Assembly (NCBI RefSeq): GCF_026745355.1
Contig: NC_079207.1
Coordinates: 12,584,338-12,648,337 of the forward strand
Length of the DNA: 64,000 bases
DNA from: Beta vulgaris subsp. vulgaris
Lineage: Eukaryota; Streptophyta; Magnoliopsida; Caryophyllales; Amaranthaceae
Reading direction: 5' to 3'
Of this stretch, positions 46,181 through 58,900 are shown piece after piece. Each line of letters starts with the position of its first letter. The first letter of the stretch is position 1. The notes below the pieces were generated by a model. It was not told where the DNA came from and made no database searches. It saw nothing but the letters and a program-made list of their open reading frames with translations. The position numbers were made by a program, and so were the translations under genes.

Positions 46181-46914
46181 AATTTGACTCACAAGAAGTG
46201 TCTGGTTGTTTTGGATACGCCAAGCTTATTTGAAAAGTGTAACTTTGTTGATAGCAACTAAGTTTCGCAAACCTAACCCATCATTATGTGATTGTATTTA
46301 AGGGCTGAAAACAGAAGAATAAAGAAAGAGAATAACAAGATGCCTACTAAACATTTACAAAGGGAATTTAGAGAAAAATTGCATAATATGCACCTATAGC
46401 TTATTCAAGAATCTGTGCTACGATTAGATTTGGAGGGTTCAAAAGTGTACTCTGGCAATCGATTTCTTGAAAGCTGCTTAGATTTATTTTTCGTTCATAT
46501 TCTCTCTTCTTTGTCATGTAATGCTAGGGTTGAATATGCATCTTCTTTGATCCCTCGGTCACTCGAACGGAAATGAAGCAGTAAGTTGTGTTTTTTTCCT
46601 TTTGGACCGTCACCAACTAAAAGTTAGATGATCACAAAAGTTCATGTTGCCATACATGATTCCAGCTTTAAATAAAGGCCATAGATTCAGGCTCTCATCA
46701 GCTGCATCTACCATTCAGCAAATTCAATACCCTCTTCTCTACGCCCATAAAATTCAGATAGAACCAGTTTATTAGATTAGAAGTTGAAGAACTGAACCTA
46801 CAAGACTAGCAGGCTTTACTATTTTCGATTTCTCAAATTAAAGGCCGGCCCGTAGAATCAAAATGATACATAGAAGAAAGTACATAGAGGTGGGGGGGGG
46901 GGGATTGTTGTGAA
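46181..46914. other. Spacer between LINE remnant and SIK1 3' end
   Basis: No gene recognised. The part next to 46914 is probably SIK1 3' UTR and includes a 13-base G run (46892-46904). Confidence 0.45.
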
Positions 46915-49900
46915 CTACAAGCGTAGAATAGTTCTCAGAGTATCACAGAGATTTTGAATAGTCTGTTGTTCCTGTGCTACTTGCAAATCTTGAAGTGGCA
47001 TCTCTTCGTAACACCTGTTCCAGATTAAACAGAATTAGACATTCCAAAAGTTATTAACATTTCAGCAATTCAAGACCTATTTTAGAAGAGAATTTTAGCA
47101 TATGGAGGTCCCGATTGATATATCCCAAGAGGGCAATGTAATTGATTTAGCCATAAAAGCCATACACATGACAATTACATAAGAGGGGACGCATATAGGA
47201 AGATAAGCCCACTCACATTTTGTGATAAGCTAAAGCTTGAGCCAGATTCATAAGTGTGGGACTAGAGGTAAGTCTCTGATAAACACTTGGCGGAAGGGCC
47301 ATCGGCTGCTCATGGAAGAAGAAAAGAGAAAGCACAGTTATAAACATACTGAACCCAAAGGAAAAGAAACCACAAAACACTAAATGTAAGAACACTTTGA
47401 AGTCTTGAAACCTCATTTTGTCCCCTCCTCTTTTTTGACTGAGCATCGCCAGCAAATAGTTCTTGCAAAGCTTCTGCAGCAATCATCCCACTATTTTGTT
47501 TTTGTTTGCCTCCAAATACATTATCAGACAGGAGCGCAATAGGTGATATATCAGTTGCCCTCAGAAAAGGAATAGGCACTGTATTTCCAGCTGCATATAT
47601 TGACCAGAGCTACAAAGAAGATGCAATCCAAATAAGCAGACAACACATTTTGCTATTTGGTAACAACTAACAACTCTTAACAATAAACAGTAATGGGTCG
47701 CAAAAACGGGTATCATAGACTATTCTCTCGTTGATTAACCAGTTACAATCAGCAAGATCATCAAATGAGGCACTTTGTTCATGTTAAAATTTGCTAAATA
47801 ACCATGTATGAAACCAACCAGCCATCCAAAAAAATATTGAAACCAACCAGCCTTCCAAAAAAAATATTGAAACCAACTGGGGAAAAGAAAAAAGCAAAGA
47901 AAATGCAACTGGACAGCATTGTCGTTCCTAAAACCCGAAAATTAAGATAGAAAACAATATGGCTAATCCTAAGAAGACTAAACCATTATATCAGCAAGAC
48001 GTTCATCTAGTTGATGAATGATCTTAACAACTCTTAGCCTACATAATACACTGCCTCATTATGAACCTACTAAGTGCATAAGAGAGTTAAAACAAGTATA
48101 GCAGATCTTTTGCAACCACTCCACTTTGAACATAATCCGTGATAATAAGAAGATAAGATACCTTGAAGCTAACTTACTAGAACATAGGCCCTAAAAATCG
48201 AGGGTCGAACTTAACACTAACGTTCCATAACACGATATTCACATTCAGCTCCATGAGGAAGTTGCAGCGCATCAATAAACATAAAAGGCTCATACAGGAT
48301 TAAAGAACTTATAAGCTCATAATGAACAAGGACGTAGTATATCTACAAAAGAATTAAGGTGATGCATCACATCAAGAATACAGCCAAACTAAAATCACCT
48401 TGTCTTGTGCTGAAAAGGTTTTACGGCCGACAGTTTTATTTCTCAAAGATTGGTTTCCTGAACTACCAATGCCTCCAACCTTTGTCTGGAATGTTTTATT
48501 TGCTGTAAGGTTTTGTACAGGCATGGTTGATGCAATGGATTCTCGATTGAATCCGCTAGCAGCAAGCAAATCTTTCTCATGTATATCCGCTGCAATGCTG
48601 GTAAATGCTTTATCCTCCCTGAGAAAATATTGCAACATATAGGTACAAAGTTTAGCTCCAAAACTTTGTCAAGCATGGGAAAAACTAACAGCAGAAGGTG
48701 AATGAGGTCATACTTCTAGTTCCTGGCGACCATATTAGTGCATGAAGCAACATGCAAAAACAAGCAGGAAAAGGAGAAGAAATTTCATGTTACTTCTCCT
48801 ACACTAATTGGTAATTTATCTATACGCTGAGCGAAGGAAAGAACGGAGCATCTTCTGGTGCTTCACAGATTAAGACCCAAATTTCAACCATGTTTTAGTA
48901 GTTCATTAATAAACATCAGTTTCCCAATTGCCATCAGAAATTTTGATTGGTCAAAGGGTTGAAAAAGAGAGTGAAACACAACTCAGGTTAATACTATTAA
49001 ATATTAATGTATCACAATCTGTTCTCTTCTTCTCTCTGGACCCTGACACGACCTCACAAACACGCTTTACTTGATTTATTCATCCAGAATAATCTCCTGA
49101 CATTGTAGAGGTGTCAAGTTGCTCGAGAAAGAAAATTACCTTGAATCAGTTAATATATCTGGTTTAACACTTAAAGAAGAAACTTCAGAATTTTGGTAAA
49201 ATGAGGAATGTGTCTTCTCTTCTTCCCCACCATGGACTACAAAAGTCCCAAAATCACCTGCACAGAGAGAACACAAATTGCATTTCCCAAATCATCGCTA
49301 GGCAAAGACAATGAGCAACTGAAAAGAAGTTTCAAAAGGACCAATTAAACTGGAGGACAGTAATAACAGCTAATTTCGTCAAGCATTATGACTTACAGCA
49401 AAGGATTCATAGGCTGATAGCACAAGTGGAGCTACTTATGACAAATGTTAAAACCTACAACTGAATAAAAGCAGAAGTTGTTTCTATCCTCTATTCCTCT
49501 CCTATTTCTTGGATAATCAATTCATTCTAAAACCTGGAAGTACTTGATATTATCTATTGGGTCCGGTCTAGCAAGACGCCAGTTGTTGGGTGAATAAAAT
49601 ACGGTCAATCTTTGGTTACAGATTGCAATCACCAAAAATTTTGTATACATGTACTATTATTCATAATTCATATCACCTCCGTCTCATATTGAGCGCAGCA
49701 CACTCTTGTGCACAGAGTTTTACTTCCTCCTTCCCATATTAAGCGCAGCACACTCTTGCAATCACCAAAAATTTTGTATACAAGTTGTACTATTATTCGT
49801 GATTCATATTACCTCCGTCCCATATTGAGTGCACAGAGTTTTACTTCCTCCTTTTTCTATTGCAACATTGAGTTTTCATGCTTGCCAATGCACAACTTTA

Positions 49901-52900
49901 ACTCTTAATATCTTTAATTACTTGTTAGTAAAAAAATATTAAAATTTGATATTTTGAAAGTATATATCGAGATGAATCTAGCAAGACCCACATGACTATA
50001 ATTTTCTTTACGTAAAAATCACAGTAGATAGCAAAAGGGTGGTGGATGTATAGTGTAAAAACTCAATTGCTGCACCAGAAAGAGAACAGAGGAAGTAGGA
50101 AGTAGATAGAGTGAGAAATGAGTTTTACAAATTTTGTGTGAAAGTTGATTTGATAGAAGGTAGTGGGTATTTTTATATAATAGGTCAATTATGTGGGTCC
50201 TTAGGGGTGCATGGGTTGGGTGAGCATTATTTTATTTTTGTTTAATCATTTTCAATAAAGGTGTCGGGTATTGTTGGAGAGTAAAATGATATAAAAATGG
50301 TGGGCTCAAGCCTAAAAAATAAAATGTGTTGGAGAGTAAAATGATCTAAAAATGGTGGGCTCAAGCCTAAAAATTAAAATGTGGAAAATGATATAGGACA
50401 AACGGATATGAAAAGTGTTGCAATTAAAATTGGATGCAGGAAGTATTATCTTTAATTTATGCGAATTCAGTTTAGGAGCATCCTGCACTTTTGCAGTGTA
50501 CACAATATTAGGAAGTTCTCTTTCCCAATAAGTAGAACTACATCAAGTGCACAATACTTTTCGGCTGAAACCACTCTCTGTTCAGATGAGTCAAGAAGTT
50601 CTTTAAGAAACACAAGAAGTAGTGAAAACAATACGATGAAACCACTCAAAATTCAACTTATCCATGACTAAACTGAATGACTCCCACAGAAGTCCATAGC
50701 TTCTCAGATTCCTTAGTGAAATGCAACCTCATTCGATCTGCAAATACTACAGACAAACTCCAGGAAATTCCAAAGTCATCCCTATTACTCCAAGTTCACA
50801 ACTTATTTCAAAGTACTTCCATAATCAAAGTCCTGTTTATAGGCAAATCCAAACTCATTCCTGTTACTCCAAGTTCAAAACTTATTTCCAGGTACTTCCA
50901 TTATCAATTTCCTGTTTATATATCGCATACATATTAGCTCCCAACTGGTTCTTCTATTCCTCAACCTAGCGACAAGAAACAAGAAAATTTCATTCGCTCT
51001 ACCACCATTTATTCCTTTCACTTAACCCAGGAGCCAAGCTATATAATCCTCACTTGGGGAAGAGGGGTAATTACTAATTAGCACCAGAGATTTAGATAAT
51101 TTTTGGGTCACTTAGTTTGTGCTTGACTAACCAATTAATTTACAGAATTTCCTCCATTCTCCACTCCAATAAAACAATGCTCCGACAACATTTTGATATC
51201 AAGAAGATAGGTTACAAATTTACAAGTCATTTTAGCATAACTGCTCCAGCTTCAGGGAAATTAGAAGTTTTTGTATTAAAAAAAATTAAGATTGTAGCAC
51301 AAGAAATAGCATACAACTATGGAACCTTAGTCCCAATATGATTTGGGGTGGGCTAACATAAATCGTCGTAACAGATGAAACAATAAAAGTCAAGAAAGAA
51401 GAGCTTGAACAAAGAAAAATGAGATAGGGAAAAGTGAGAGGAGTAAGACGAGATTAAACATAAGAGCATGAGCAATGGGTGGGTTTTAGTGGGTCTAGCA
51501 AAAAGTAAAGCTAGCTTTACTTGGTTTTAGTATTACGGCAATTGGCACTTGGAGTTGGTTGGTCTGGAATGCTAGACCAACTACGCCTTGGATGGCGTGC
51601 ATAGCAAAGAATGGAGTGTGCCATGTGTACAATATTGCTTTATTGTTGCTGTTTTTTTTGTTTTCTACAAGTTTGCTTTTTTGTTTTGAAGTAAATACAA
51701 AAATCAGCTTATAATTATTTTAAAAAAATTACAGTTACAACTATAAATTTTGTTATCTATAAAATGAGTCCAAATTTGATATAGTTTACTGAATTTTTTT
51801 TCAACCTACTTTTCTTCCTAATCACTTTCTCCTACCTAAAATCATTAAAATGTATATAAAATGATTGATATATCACTAATTAAAACATGAATACAAATGT
51901 TCTACTCTGCATAAGAATAAAAACATTTTGTATAGGAAAGATAGTATATGATGGAGTATAGGAAAAGTAAGAAAGAGAAAGAGAAAAACTAAGTAGGACT
52001 AGCCCACCCATTTTGAGAAAAAAAGATGAGTTGGTCGGAAGTTAGTGGGATGTGAAGTGTAAGGAGGAAAGGAGAGATAATGGAAAAAAATGAAAGACCA
52101 ACAAAAGCTCACCCACCCATTGTACATGCTCTAAGGAATAAAAAACCAGATGAGAAGTTTAAGAGAAAACCAAAATATGGGGATATACAAATATAATTTG
52201 AGAATGACAAATTGCATAAATAATAATATTTACATCTACGAAAATACTTCTTACAAGGGAAACAAGAAATCCTATGATCTCTAACCATATACATTTTTAA
52301 ATATGTAGCTGAAAAAATACATGTTCTTCTCACACTAAAATGAAGATAATTATTCAGTGAAGGTAAAGATGACAGACTTAAACATGTAATATAGGTAACA
52401 GAAAAGGAGGGAAGGGGGGGGGGGGGGGAGAAAAAAGGCAAATCCGAGGGTACGTGATAGAGAAGGAATTCCTATATTGAACTCTGGAACTAACAACAGC
52501 AACCCCAAATTTTTAAAAAGAAATCGCATAAAAGGAACTACTTTACTAGTAGGCCACAACTCAACTTGAAAAACTGTGAGAATAGCATAAGCATTAAGAA
52601 TGTTTGATCAATTTTTTGAATTTAGGACAGTTCTGGAAATAAACCCTTCACTCGACGATGGTTTCGGTTTGGATAGTTCTTGACGAGTTTGGTGTCTATC
52701 TAAAATACCTTAAATGCCTTTTTCAAATGTTGTAAAGTTTAATGTTAATATACTATGACTATTGTCCATATTTTTCTAAATTGAAGCACGCATTACATGC
52801 ATTTGAATCATGTGATAAATATTAGAATGGGCCAAGAAAACAGCAAGATGGATAACAGTAGAACTAGTTAGTGTAACCTATAATGATGCAGATACGCAAA

Positions 52901-55900
52901 TAATTTAAAGTTCCTTTGGGGTCCTTCAACAAGTCTGTTTCTATGAGTTTGACAACCAGTACTACATAGCAATGTTTACTGGACCACATAGCATAAAAGC
53001 TTGATTGATCATTAAAAACAGAAAGACACTTGCATGGTTTATATAAGAAGAAACAAATGCAGGCGGGACTTTGCATACCTTCTGCCAGTTCCGCAAGCTG
53101 GACAGCCTGCTGCTTTACTGAACCTGCAACCCTGGATATCTCATTTTTACTGGTCAGCCCAACGTTGACAGGCTTTGACGGAACTGTATCACCAAAATCC
53201 TGATTCACTTTTGGCACATCTATCTGCTGCTGTTGTCAGGAGTTTACATGTTATAGAAGAAATCAAGAGGTTCATGATCATATGTCACATTTAGGATATG
53301 TTCTCTCCACCTTGCTTCAGAAACTTATTACTTATTCTTATTAGAATCAGATTAGACCAGGCAAAGACCAGACCTTATTCTTGTTTACTTATTACTAAAT
53401 ATGTTCAATTCTGTATTTATAAAGATAAAAACAAAAAAGATCTTTACCCGCTGGGACGAATCTAATAAGACTTTGAATAAATATGTTTTTTCTTACAAAT
53501 GAGCGTCAAAATATGGCCAAAGTGCAGCCAAAATAAGAGATCGCATCAGAAAGATTTAGACAAGACCAGACGAGATCTTGAAAAATCCAGAGCAAATCAC
53601 CTTATATCATAGCCTTACACTTTGTCAGGGTAGCAATATAGGAGGAAAAGGAAGGGATGGATATTGGAGAGGAAGGGAAGGAGGGAAGATGGAGCTCCAT
53701 TTTCCCTCCAATTCTCTCTAAATTGGGAGGGATGGTATTTATTTAAGAGGGAGGAAAATAGATCCTTCCCTCCCCCAATCCCTCGTCCAAACAAAGAAAC
53801 TTGTCCCCCTTCCTTCTTTCCCTTCCCTTTCTCTCCATTTCCTCCTATTCAGATTGAGTGCTAATGACACACCAGCCTATTCCCCTTGATTCTGATATAT
53901 GAACATTTTTGCTACCGATAAAAGCAGGCGAAATTTAGAAAAGATATGATGGGGATGGGACACTGAACAGGACAAAGGATATTTACCAGATCAAAGACAG
54001 ATTAAAAGTAGAAGAAAAAAAAAATCAATAATACATACTCCTGCCAACAAGGTTGCATCAGAAAGACTCTGAGCTTGAAGTGCCATAGATTCCCTAGCTC
54101 GTCTAGCCTTCTCAATCTTTTGTAACATTGTAGATGCTCCAACTTTGCATCTCTCAATAAATTTATGCTGCATTTGATAGATAAAAACAAAAAAGAGATT
54201 AGTCACCAAAAGACTTGTCGTGTAGCCCTACATTTACCAAAGAGTTTTCTCTAGCCTAATATCACTCCATTCCTTAAATATATTGATTTTCCTTCAAAGG
54301 ACTAATTTTCCTCAAGACTTCAACACCGGCCACATCAAACTCCAACAAGAAATGATCCCCAAAACAAGTGAGATTCAAAGAAATTATTGTGAAAGAACTC
54401 TCCAAAAGCATTTGAGTGCATGAAAGTGGAATTTGAAATAAATAAACATCACTGGTAGAGGCATACAAGAAGAATTCCATCATTTTGAATAGACAATTCA
54501 TAGAAAGATGCCATCAGGAACAAAATTTCTAACATTAACTAATAGATGCTTCTACAACTTTGAGGGTCCAATATGCAACTGTAGGGAGAGACATATAAGC
54601 CTATTTGCTCTCAAAGCTTTGAAGGGCCAATTAGCAATACAAACAATTTTCAAATATATTAAACAATAACCACCTGATCACAAGCCAAACATGAATAGTT
54701 AGCTTAAAAAACTTGATAGCTTGGACCGCAGTCAAAAGAGAAGATTCCTACTGAAGATGTTCTTAAGAGAAGGAGCTTCATCTTTACTAGTCGTTGGCTC
54801 ATTGTAGTTTGTGCCTTAAGGAGGAGAAAAATGTTTGGGTTGAGCTGGGTCCAAGCTTGTTGAAAGAAAGTTTATGTCGAGGCCTGAAAGATGATGCCAC
54901 TAGCAATTTGGTGGTGCACTTGAAGAAGAAGAAGAAAAAGATTCCAAAGGATATTTAAGGGTTTAGCTTCCACTTGTGAAGTATTCAAGTTCCAGTTTTG
55001 AGATATTTGAAGAGCTAAAGTCAATTTCTCGTCTTTGAGCATCACTTGACTTTTCCTGATGTGTAGATAAATTGCACCACGACAGCTTAAGGTCTAGAAA
55101 CTTTTTGTGCTTAGCCCTCACTTTGTAAAATGGGTGACACCCCCATTGGTTTCTTTCTAATCTAATTCTTTATTTGCTTGTCCAAAAAAAAAGGTGCATA
55201 CAGGGAGAAGACAGGAAGTGAAGCATCAAGAAACTAAAAGGTGCAAATCAGGCATCACCCATTATTCTTGCTGCTTAAATCAATCACATATCTTTAGATA
55301 CCTTCAGCATTTCAGGTGCAGTAGGTCGCAAACGTGGATCCTTGGTTAAACACTTGGCCACAAAATCATGAAATATAAGAGACCTAGGAAAAAAGACAAA
55401 ATAAATGTCAGTGCTGAAGTAACATAATTATGATGATAACACTTAAAACCCCTTCAATTCCTTATCATCCAACAGCTAAGGTTACTTTTTTATTTCATAC
55501 TACACACGCGCGCGCGCGCACACACGTTAGAAGAGAACATTCTCTTTACAGAAAACACCACGAACAATGTGTTTAGAAGGAGGCAACATAGTTAAGTCAG
55601 AGTTCAAACCACCAAGGGAACCTATAATCCTCTTTAATATTAAGATGTACAGCAGCATCAGCAGTAATGCCTACAAAGAGGACAGAGCTTGGACAAGGTA
55701 AGGAGAGTTAAATATACAGCCTCTTACACCTACAATAAGAGAGGCTATTTCCAATTGATCCTTGATTTCATTATGCAATAACTCTGTGCTGCTTCGCCAA
55801 AATAAGAAACAGACACATTAGTGAGTCGTATAACGTAGTCCATTAAAAACAAAAGGTATTCTTTGACATGATATATAAGATAATATTAGTCCATCAATAT

Positions 55901-58900
55901 AGGAGCGGAGGAGCCAATAGCTCTGTACAAGAACTACAAGATAAAATAAACCAAGACATACAATACCATAATTAAATCAAAGACATTAATTTTGCCACTA
56001 TGTAACTAATCGAATGTCCAACTCCACATATTGAGCACCTAAGAAAACAAGAAGAATATCATGCTCCCGAAATTCTATCACGTAAGAATCCTTTCTTTGG
56101 TTTTGTATGAACACAACATAACTAAGTCAGACTTGTATAGCACAAACCTCATGCCACCTGTGGAAATAACCAGTGCAACATGCATCTGACATCACCTAGC
56201 ACTAACTCAATTAAAACACAAATGTTCCAAACGTCCAATCCATCAATTGATGCAATGCACATATAAAACTGACAGAGGTTCAATGATTTTCTTTTCCCCT
56301 TGACGAAAGAGAACTGCTTCGCTACATTGCTATCTTCATGTTGTATCGAGACTCTCTAGGGCATGCAAGCAGAATCAGATATTATACCCAGGCCAGGACA
56401 GCATAGACAAACTGATGTTCATTTGATGGGTTAAAATTTATCTAATTCAATGTATCATGCATACAATCAGTAACCAAGAAATCATCTCGGAAAAATAGTA
56501 ATTAACTTGGCACTTTCATGTGATCATCCAATTGTTGTATATGTGATATACTTACGCTGACACAATATGTGATAGATTTATGCTGACTGCGATATGTGAC
56601 ATCTCGCTGAATGCATTGCAATCAGCAATACAGTAAGTAGAACACAGTATAAACTATAAACTGCAATCAGATATAGCTTCTATAAGCACAAAAATAAAGT
56701 AAGCAAAACACTCATGAAGCCCCCCTTCTACAACCAACATATGGGGGGGAAGAAAAGAAGGGCCTCGTCATTCTCCCCAGATAAGGCTGTGTAAACAAGC
56801 ACAGAATCCATAGAGAGGCGGGAAAGCAAGAGATAGGAAGAAAAAAAGGTGGTGTCATCGACAAGGGGGGATAATGAAGGGGTGCATGAATCAAATATCA
56901 TACCATTTTTCTTTGTCCTCGAGCATTGGAGCTGGTTCAATAGATATCATGAACAGGACCTAACAAAGCAAAGAGAGATCATTAGAGAAAGATAGAAACT
57001 ACTTAACATAAATAGCAAACTCACGCACAGCAAGGGTTGGAAGATTTTGACAGTTATCAAGCAACATGTCCAATATCTCTATATCCCTTCTTAGAGGTCC
57101 ACCACTTACTGTTTCTTGCAAAAACATCTGTAGAATCCTCATATTACTAAATTAGAGACAAATCTAAGAGAAATATATATTTGGGACTATATATGATTAA
57201 GACTTTGATCAGCTTGACAAGACTGCACTTGTCCCCTTTCCACCCCCTTCATAGAAAAAGAATCTAATAAAATCCCACGTAATATGTACATTATACCTCC
57301 TTCATTTCTAAATACATGCAACATTTGCATAGTAATCAATACTCAAGTACCAATCTTATCTCATATTATCTCAGAAATGTATAAGAAAATTTATGGTCAA
57401 GTGTGGTCTTATCTGATTCGTCTTAATACACACTTCCATAATCTCAGATTTTTAAAATTTTTACTTATACTGTTATACATAATTAAAGATATTAAGAAAC
57501 AAAGTAGTGCATTGGATAATATGTAGGTAGGAAATGTTGCATGTATTTAAAAACAAAGGTAGTATAAATTTTACCTGGGATGCTCGGACTCGGGTACGGG
57601 TGTCGGACTCGGGTACGGGTCCGAGGGTCGGACACGGGAGATTCTAAACTTAAGGACTCGCGGACTCGTTTGTTAAGGGTCCAAATTTTGAATATGGACT
57701 CGGGGACACGGCAACCAGTGAAATAATATTGAATTAATTATTTGTATCTGAAATATATTTTTAGTTTTTTATAATTATTTTTTAGTAATTAATTTCTTAA
57801 AAAAAGCATAAAGTGTTGTATATCCTACAAATCACATAACAAGAAAGAGAAAAAAAATATGTATAACAGCTATGAAAGTTGACAGCTTGCATCATTAAAG
57901 AATAGACAACAAAAACAGAGAAAAGAAATATTAAAGTATTGAAAGCTTCAACCATTAAAGCATTAAAGTCTTGACAATTTCCAAAGAGCAAAAGTCACGC
58001 ATTTTTTCTGATTTCTCTCTCCTCTCTCTTTTCTCTCTCCTCTCTTCTCTCTCCTCTCTCTTTTCTCTCTGCAAAAGCATTGGTAGCCCCCAAAAATTTA
58101 CAACCCAAGTTATTGAAACCCTAAAGTGCCGAGTCCACTTTCTCCCCCAAAGGTCCGACCCGGATTTCGTGTCCGCACCCGTGTCGTGTCGACACCGGTG
58201 CGGGGGGGGGGGGGGGGGGGTGGCCGAGTCCGAGCTTCCCAGAATTTTACCATATACGCGGGGAGTAATATTATTTAGTTGGGAAATTTCACATGGGAAG
58301 ATTTTGGTTTGCAGTTTCTATATGTAGGACAAAAAAGCCAGTTATCACCAAAAAAAACACCTATAATCTATTGTTCATAGCTTTTCATAACCATATATAA
58401 CAAAAACCGCTTTCTAGTACCAACACTAAAAAGAAGAGGTACCGAGGATAATCCAAACTATTGTAGGTCTTCAAAAAATAATCCCTACAATGGTTATCCC
58501 ATACCAATAGTATATTGGGGGATCTAGTCCGACTCTTGAGTTACCTATGACCTGTTGAACAAGTTGAAAGTAAATATACATTTCTGTTAGTCATCTTTAT
58601 CCCCTTCGGCCTTCCTCTATCCCCTCCTTTTGCCCTCACTACCACCCTGCTACCCACCATCCCCTCAAAACTCTCTATGCACCACCCCAACCACTGCTTA
58701 CCATCCCCACTTCTCCGCCCTTTCCTGACCTGCTTCCCCTCTACCGTCCCCTACTTGTCACTTCTACAGTCACCAAACCAGATAACCCCCCCCCCCCCCC
58801 AACAAAAAAAAAAAATGTCCACTGTCTACTGTCTACAGTCACCTAGGACATGGTGACACAGTTAGTCTCCATTCTACCATTACCTTACCCACCACATTTC

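Noticed and set aside
52109..52559. Frames of 110 and 69 codons, minus strand
   Set aside because: They cross a poly-G run and intron sequence of SIK1, and match no SIK1 region.
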